Shown here in pieces: positions 60,178-64,000 of a stretch of DNA of 64,000 nucleotides. This stretch comes from M55B127 sp035269185. Its GTDB lineage: Bacteria; Bacillota; Halanaerobiia; Halanaerobiales; M55B127. The stretch covers positions 23,487 to 87,486 of the forward strand of contig CAYSHP010000004.1 of NCBI GenBank assembly GCA_964430875.1, in the 5' to 3' direction. Position 1 is the first letter of the stretch. Each line of letters begins with the position of its first letter. The position numbers and the translations under genes are program-made. Under the pieces are notes generated by a model. It was given only the letters and a program-made list of their open reading frames with translations. It searched no databases and was not told where the DNA came from.

Positions 60178-60798
60178 ATGAAGAGTTTAATTATTAAATC
60201 TACTTCAATTTTATTAATAATATTAATTTCTTTAATGGTTAACTCAATTGTTTTTACTAACCCTGTATTAGTTCCAAAAGCAGAAGCGGTTGAGCTTAAT
60301 GGAGATAATTTAATTACTGGACTGGGTATAGCATTTGTTCTTTATTTATTATTTGAAAGTACTGATAATGATAATTTAGTTGGACAAGAAATTGAACAAC
60401 CCGATTTCAATAATAATAATCAAAATTATGATATTAAAATTAATTCTATAAATGTAGACCTTTTAGCAAGGGCAATCTATGCTGAAGCTAGAGGAGAATC
60501 TTTTGAAGGTCAAATAGCTGTAGGAGCTGTTATTGTAAATAGGATGGAAAGCCCTAAATTTCCTAATACAATAGAAGGGGTTTTATATCAACCAAAGCAA
60601 TTTAAATGTGTTGAAAATGATAAAATTAATCAAACTCCTAATCAAAATGCTTATAAAGCGGCTAGAAGAGCTATTGATGGGGAAGATCCCTCACAAGGAG
60701 CATTATTCTTCTTCAATCCAAAAACATCTGAAGATCCGGCTGCTTTTGACCGATACACTGTAACAGTTACAATTGGTAATCATATATTCGCAAAATAA
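60178..60798 (+). CDS. SleB-type cell-wall hydrolase
   Basis: A 206-residue exported protein. The N-terminal hydrophobic stretch (about 7-24) is followed by a predicted second helix (LITGLGIAFVLYLLFES) and then the Hydrolase_2/SleB domain (about 92-205). That domain shows LLARAIYAEARGESFEGQIA with catalytic Glu candidates, AVGAVIVNRM, FPNTIEGVLYQPKQFKCV and AIDGEDPSQGALFFFNP. The family is best known for germination lytic transglycosylases such as SleB and CwlJ but also contains vegetative wall enzymes. Here, after the SLH tether and TonB genes, a role in wall remodelling is plausible. It is the last gene of the operon. Confidence 0.85.
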   Translation: MKSLIIKSTSILLIILISLMVNSIVFTNPVLVPKAEAVELNGDNLITGLGIAFVLYLLFESTDNDNLVGQEIEQPDFNNNNQNYDIKINSINVDLLARAIYAEARGESFEGQIAVGAVIVNRMESPKFPNTIEGVLYQPKQFKCVENDKINQTPNQNAYKAARRAIDGEDPSQGALFFFNPKTSEDPAAFDRYTVTVTIGNHIFAK

Positions 60799-60815
60799 AA
60801 AAACAATAAAAAAGA

Positions 60816-60856
60816 TTAAAGCATGTAAATTTATTTAATTTGCATGCTTTTTTTGT
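60816..60856 (+). terminator. Terminator after the TonB operon
   Basis: AAAGCATGTAAAT / ATTTGCATGCTTT, 13-bp stem with one G-T pair, followed by a T-run. The remaining bases to 61000 are AT-rich, with no clear promoter. Confidence 0.85.
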
Positions 60857-61000
60857 TTATCAAGATTTGTTTAAATTTTATAAAAACTAGCTCTATTAAT
60901 TTATACAATAATTATAACAGGAATCATAAGATTTTTATTTAATTTTGATAATTGGAAGATTAAAAATATTTAGCTATTTTAAGGGGGTAACTAATTAACT

Positions 61001-62362
61001 ATGTTTAAACGCAAAAAGGGACTACTAGTACTAACATTATTCTTAACATTGACACTTGCTTTAACAGCAGGGGCACAAGCTGAAGTAAAAAATATGATTG
61101 TTTTAATCGGTGATGGTTTAGGACAAGGTCAAATTGATCTTACTAGATACATGACTGAAGGTAAAGACGCTGAATTAGAATTAATGCAGCTTCCAAATGT
61201 TGGTCTAATGATGACTAGTTCTACTCAGGGAGTACCTGATTCAGCTGCAGCAGGAACTGCTATGGCAACCGGTCATAAAACTGATAATGGAATGGTCGGT
61301 ATGTCACCAACTGGTGCTGAATTAGATTCTATTCTTGATTATGCAGAAACTCTAAATAAATCCACAGGTATTATCAGTACTAACAAAGTAACTGATGCTA
61401 CTCCCGCTGCTTTTTCAGTATCTGCAGAAAGCCGAGATAATGAAGGCGCAATTGCTAAAGCAATTTTAAATAATGGTGTAGAAGTTGTTTTAGGCGGTGG
61501 AGCTGATGAATTTACTGCTGAAACTGCTGGTGAAGATGTAGTGAAAATGGCACAAGAGATGGGCTATGAACATGTAACTAACCAAACAGAATTGGCAAAT
61601 GCAAAAGCTTCAAATAATAAACTATTAGGCTTGTTTAATCCTTCCTATATGAACTATAAACTTGACCGTGACAATGTTAATTCCAATGAACCTTCTTTAA
61701 AAGAAATGACTAAAAAAGCAATTCAAGTTCTTTCAAGAGATGAAGACGGCTTCTTCTTAATGAGTGAGGGAGCACGTATTGATCACGCGGCTCATGCTGC
61801 TGATATTCATGGTGTTGTAGCTGAAACTCTAGAATTTGATGAAACTGTTGAATATGCTGTTGAATGGGCTAAGAAAAATGGTAACACAATGGTTGTTGTT
61901 GTAGCAGATCATGAGACATTAGGCTTCTCTGTGACTGAACCTATAAACAAAGAAGCTCTAATGAATATTGAAGTTTCCCCTGAATACATGGCTGCTCAAA
62001 TGAAAGAAAAAGAAAATGAACCTGGTATGACAATAAAAAGTATTAAAAATGTATTTGCTGAATACGCAAATATTGATATGACAGACCAGGAAGCAAAAGA
62101 ATTCAATAACTCAATAATTAATAACGAAGGTAATATGTATTATACCTATATGATAGGTTGGGAAATTGGATCAGTTATTGCTAAAGAATATAATGCAGGT
62201 GTATTAAGTTCAGAAATAAGGGCTAAATCCTCAACTGGTGGTCATACACTTAATTCAGTACCAATCTTTGCATATGGTCCAGAATCTGGAGCATTTAATG
62301 ATGTATTAGACAATACTGAATTCTATGAAGTTATGCAAAATGCTTTTGAACCAGGTAATTAA
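61001..62362 (+). CDS. Secreted alkaline phosphatase (PhoA superfamily)
   Basis: A 453-residue exported phosphomonoesterase. Signal peptide to about residue 27 (GAQAEV). Metal and nucleophile motifs are VLIGDGLGQGQ (Asp38), VPDSAAAGTAMATGHKTDNG (Ser81 nucleophile), EGARIDHAAHA, VVADHETLGFS and STGGHTLNSVP. Together they match the three-metal alkaline phosphatase. With the CpdB- and UshA-like enzymes it would complete release of phosphate from external nucleotides. ATG 61001 follows AAGGGGG with a long gap (14 bases), so the exact start is less sure. I do not see a convincing Pho box. Confidence 0.93.
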   Translation: MFKRKKGLLVLTLFLTLTLALTAGAQAEVKNMIVLIGDGLGQGQIDLTRYMTEGKDAELELMQLPNVGLMMTSSTQGVPDSAAAGTAMATGHKTDNGMVGMSPTGAELDSILDYAETLNKSTGIISTNKVTDATPAAFSVSAESRDNEGAIAKAILNNGVEVVLGGGADEFTAETAGEDVVKMAQEMGYEHVTNQTELANAKASNNKLLGLFNPSYMNYKLDRDNVNSNEPSLKEMTKKAIQVLSRDEDGFFLMSEGARIDHAAHAADIHGVVAETLEFDETVEYAVEWAKKNGNTMVVVVADHETLGFSVTEPINKEALMNIEVSPEYMAAQMKEKENEPGMTIKSIKNVFAEYANIDMTDQEAKEFNNSIINNEGNMYYTYMIGWEIGSVIAKEYNAGVLSSEIRAKSSTGGHTLNSVPIFAYGPESGAFNDVLDNTEFYEVMQNAFEPGN

Positions 62363-62385
62363 TTAATATAAAATTTAGGTCATTC

Positions 62386-62418
62386 AAGAGGGAGTTTAAA
62401 ACTCCCTCTTTTTTTATG
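62386..62418 (+). terminator. Terminator after alkaline phosphatase
   Basis: AAGAGGGAGTTT / AAACTCCCTCTT, perfect 12-bp stem with a tight loop, then seven T. Confidence 0.9.
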
Positions 62419-62437
62419 ATTTTTTTGTAAAGCTATC

Positions 62438-62466
62438 TTGACATTATGTAATTATTGTTTTACAAT
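62438..62466 (+). promoter_or_regulatory. Sigma-A promoter of the DUF2178-XRE pair
   Basis: TTGACA (62438-62443), 17-base spacer, TACAAT (62461-62466). The transcription start would be near 62473, at the left edge of an 18-bp palindrome. Confidence 0.8.
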
Positions 62467-62472
62467 ATATAG

Positions 62473-62490
62473 TGTAAAGTTAACTTTACA
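62473..62490. promoter_or_regulatory. Palindromic operator at the start site
   Basis: Perfect 18-base palindrome TGTAAAGTT-AACTTTACA directly after the -10. Placement over the start of transcription, upstream of an XRE repressor gene, suggests autoregulation. Confidence 0.65.
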
Positions 62491-62521
62491 TATAAATTTG
62501 TTTCAAGAAAGAGGGATAATA

Positions 62522-62893
62522 GTGAAAAAGAAAACATATCAAACTATTGGTGCAATATTTCCAATATTTGTTGGAATTTCTGTTATTATGGGTATTATTT
62601 TAGATAGTACTATAATACCTTTAATTGTCGTAGGGATTGGAGTACCTTTAATTATTTGGTCTAAAAAGAATGTAAAAGAAGTTATAGAGGATGAAAGAGA
62701 TGATAGAATAGGGGGTAAGGCTATGAAGAATGCTGTAGTATTGTTTGCCCTTATTGCAACTTTTATTGGCTTAATATTATATGCTCAGGGTGGAGAAGTA
62801 AAGATGGCAGTATCTCATACCTTATTAGGCAGTGTTTCCTTTATTCTAGTTAGTTATATTTCATTTTTTGCTTATCTTGAAAGAAAAATGTAG
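62522..62893 (+). CDS. DUF2178-like membrane protein
   Basis: A 123-residue protein with four helices. Between helices 2 and 3 lies the short cytoplasmic loop VIEDERDDRIGGKAMKNAV, the E-D-E-R-D-x-R-I signature of DUF2178. Paired with a small XRE regulator nine bases downstream, it forms a cassette also seen in archaea and clostridia, whose biochemical role is not established; membrane-protein sequestration of the regulator is one idea. GTG 62522 follows GAAAGAGGG. A longer frame from 62438 overlaps the promoter and is rejected. Confidence 0.78.
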   Translation: MKKKTYQTIGAIFPIFVGISVIMGIILDSTIIPLIVVGIGVPLIIWSKKNVKEVIEDERDDRIGGKAMKNAVVLFALIATFIGLILYAQGGEVKMAVSHTLLGSVSFILVSYISFFAYLERKM

Positions 62894-62902
62894 GTGAAAT
62901 AA

Positions 62903-63100
62903 ATGAAAAATGAGTTGAAAGTTTATAGAGCAAAACATGATCTTACCCAAGAAGAACTTGCCAATAAAGTTGGTGTAACCAGACAAACCATAATTTCAAT
63001 AGAAAAGGGGAGATATGAGCCTTCTTTATCACTAGCATTTAAACTTGCTAATTATTTTGAGGTTAAAATAGAGGATATTTTTATTAATGACAAAAATTAG
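62903..63100 (+). CDS. XRE-family small DNA-binding regulator
   Basis: A 65-residue single helix-turn-helix protein: YRAKHDLTQEELANKVGVTR, QTIISIEKGRYEPSLSLAFK, YFEVKIEDIF. This is the minimal Cro/CI form common in two-gene membrane-protein/regulator cassettes. It binds DNA as a dimer, and the 18-bp palindrome at the shared promoter is the likely site. ATG 62903 has TAGGTG upstream within the end of the DUF2178 gene. Confidence 0.92.
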   Translation: MKNELKVYRAKHDLTQEELANKVGVTRQTIISIEKGRYEPSLSLAFKLANYFEVKIEDIFINDKN

Positions 63101-63306
63101 AATAAATAAACCCTTATTCATTTTAAAACTATTAATGTTTTCTAATAATTATATAATTTTATATTTTAGTAGTAAATTTGTGATCTTTTTGAGACTTTAA
63201 TATATTATAATAAAAATAGAAAAGGTTTTATGGTATTCAATTAAACTTAAGTCATCTAAGATTTCATCTAACTTTTTAATTTAAAAATGAAAGGTCGAGA
63301 CTAAAA

Positions 63307-63708
63307 TTGAAAAGGTCTATACTAGTTGTTTTTATCTTACTTCTCATTTTATTGTTCCTTAATAATATAGCTTTATCGGCTGGAGCAATAAAAGAATCAT
63401 TTATACTTTGGAATATAGACTATGGCGAGGAAGATGCCGGTGGTTTTGCTATAATTAATTTTACACCTAAAGACCATGATGTAGTGGGAGTCATTATTGA
63501 AGTTCAGGTTTGGAATTTATTGCCAAAAAAGTATTATGCACTCAAGATTTACAATCAACCAGTCTCTTATTTGTTTACTGATGAGGAAGGCTGTGGAAGT
63601 TTTCATTTAAATCTCTTATCAGATGAGGTATTTGCCAATGGAATCCAATTACGTGTAACATATTATATGCCATTTGTTCCTCATAGAGATGCCTTAGTTA
63701 TATATTAA
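63307..63708 (+). CDS. Small secreted protein of unknown function
   Basis: A 133-residue exported protein with a signal peptide ending near residue 25 (ALSAGA). The mature domain is beta-rich (GGFAIINFTPKDHDVVGVII, YYALKIYNQP, GIQLRVTYYMP) and resembles a small superoxide-dismutase/CHRD-like or C2-like sandwich, but I cannot name a family. A single Cys occurs at residue 99 or so (DEEGCGSFHL). The phrase TDEEGCGSFHLNL recalls repeats in secreted Bacillota proteins. Start TTG 63307 has GAAAGG upstream. It is a one-gene unit before a terminator. Confidence 0.6.
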   Translation: MKRSILVVFILLLILLFLNNIALSAGAIKESFILWNIDYGEEDAGGFAIINFTPKDHDVVGVIIEVQVWNLLPKKYYALKIYNQPVSYLFTDEEGCGSFHLNLLSDEVFANGIQLRVTYYMPFVPHRDALVIY

Positions 63709-63795
63709 TTTATTAGATTTAAGCAACTTTCATTTATTATGAATATTTAAAATCTAAGAATAATATTAACAAATCAACTAATTTAAAAACAAAAA

Positions 63796-63832
63796 AATCC
63801 TACATTTCTATTTTGTAGGACTTTTTTGTTTG
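63796..63832 (+). terminator. Terminator after the small secreted protein
   Basis: TCCTACA / TGTAGGA stem with flanking AAA/TTT pairing, followed by CTTTTTT. Confidence 0.82.

Positions 63833-64000
<168 letters not shown>

Overview
The window reads as a chromosomal segment of a strictly AT-rich, diderm member of the Bacillota, most like the Halanaerobiales. Three lines of sequence evidence support this. First, the gene order pgsA-pgpA-cinA-thpR-recA-rny-ymdB-spoVS is a Bacillota core arrangement. Second, spore-associated families are present (SpoVS, YtfJ/GerW with its DUF2953 neighbour, a SleB-type wall hydrolase). Third, genes that only make sense with an outer membrane sit next to them: LptF/G-LptD, LptA, Lnt, ExbB-ExbD-TonB, C-terminal-Phe beta-barrels, and an SLH/coiled-coil tether candidate. 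Starts are ATG, TTG and GTG, usually with strong AGGAGGTGA-like ribosome binding sites. The assignment to an order is inference; no rRNA is present.

Layout. 1-1.9 kb: tail of a PglZ-like protein, a small unknown, a class II aldolase and a VapBC-like pair. 2.0-5.4 kb: HlyD-permease-ATPase exporter. 5.6-8.3 kb: DUF89, HEPN, DUF2953 and YtfJ. 8.3-9.5 kb: two tandem cobalamin riboswitches, each with its own terminator, then a corrinoid adenosyltransferase. 9.6-14.3 kb: two secreted nucleotidases flanking a small beta-grasp-like protein. 14.5-23.9 kb: a tightly spaced, probably single transcription unit with a subtilisin lipoprotein, a BsuPI-type inhibitor, an LptF/G-LptA-LptD fusion, LptA, LspA, Lgt and Lnt. 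24.1-26.8 kb: lipoprotein plus outer-membrane barrel. 27-32.8 kb: TypA, an AraC regulator, two secreted unknowns, DUF3159 and a superoxide-reductase-like protein. 32.9-35.5 kb: an MBL-rhodanese protein with two YeeE/YedE transporters. 35.5-39.3 kb: flavodoxin, DUF1385, class III fructose bisphosphatase and DUF2892.

39.5-44.2 kb: a MacAB-like exporter with two permeases behind a perfect consensus promoter. 44.3-45 kb: tRNA-Thr and tRNA-Pro flanking DUF2103. 45-54.4 kb: the rimO-to-spoVS housekeeping block. 54.5-60.8 kb: a PHP phosphoesterase, then an ExbB-ExbD-TonB operon that also carries a cohesin-like surface protein, an SLH/coiled-coil protein and a wall hydrolase. 61-63.7 kb: alkaline phosphatase, a DUF2178-XRE pair with a palindromic operator, and a small secreted unknown.

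The dominant theme is envelope biology: building, energising and tethering the outer membrane, maturing lipoproteins, and recovering phosphate from extracellular nucleotides. The strongest candidate for something under-described is the 14.5-23.9 kb unit, in which one uninterrupted reading frame joins an inner-membrane LPS-export permease to an outer-membrane LptD barrel, next to a protease/inhibitor pair and the complete lipoprotein-maturation trio.
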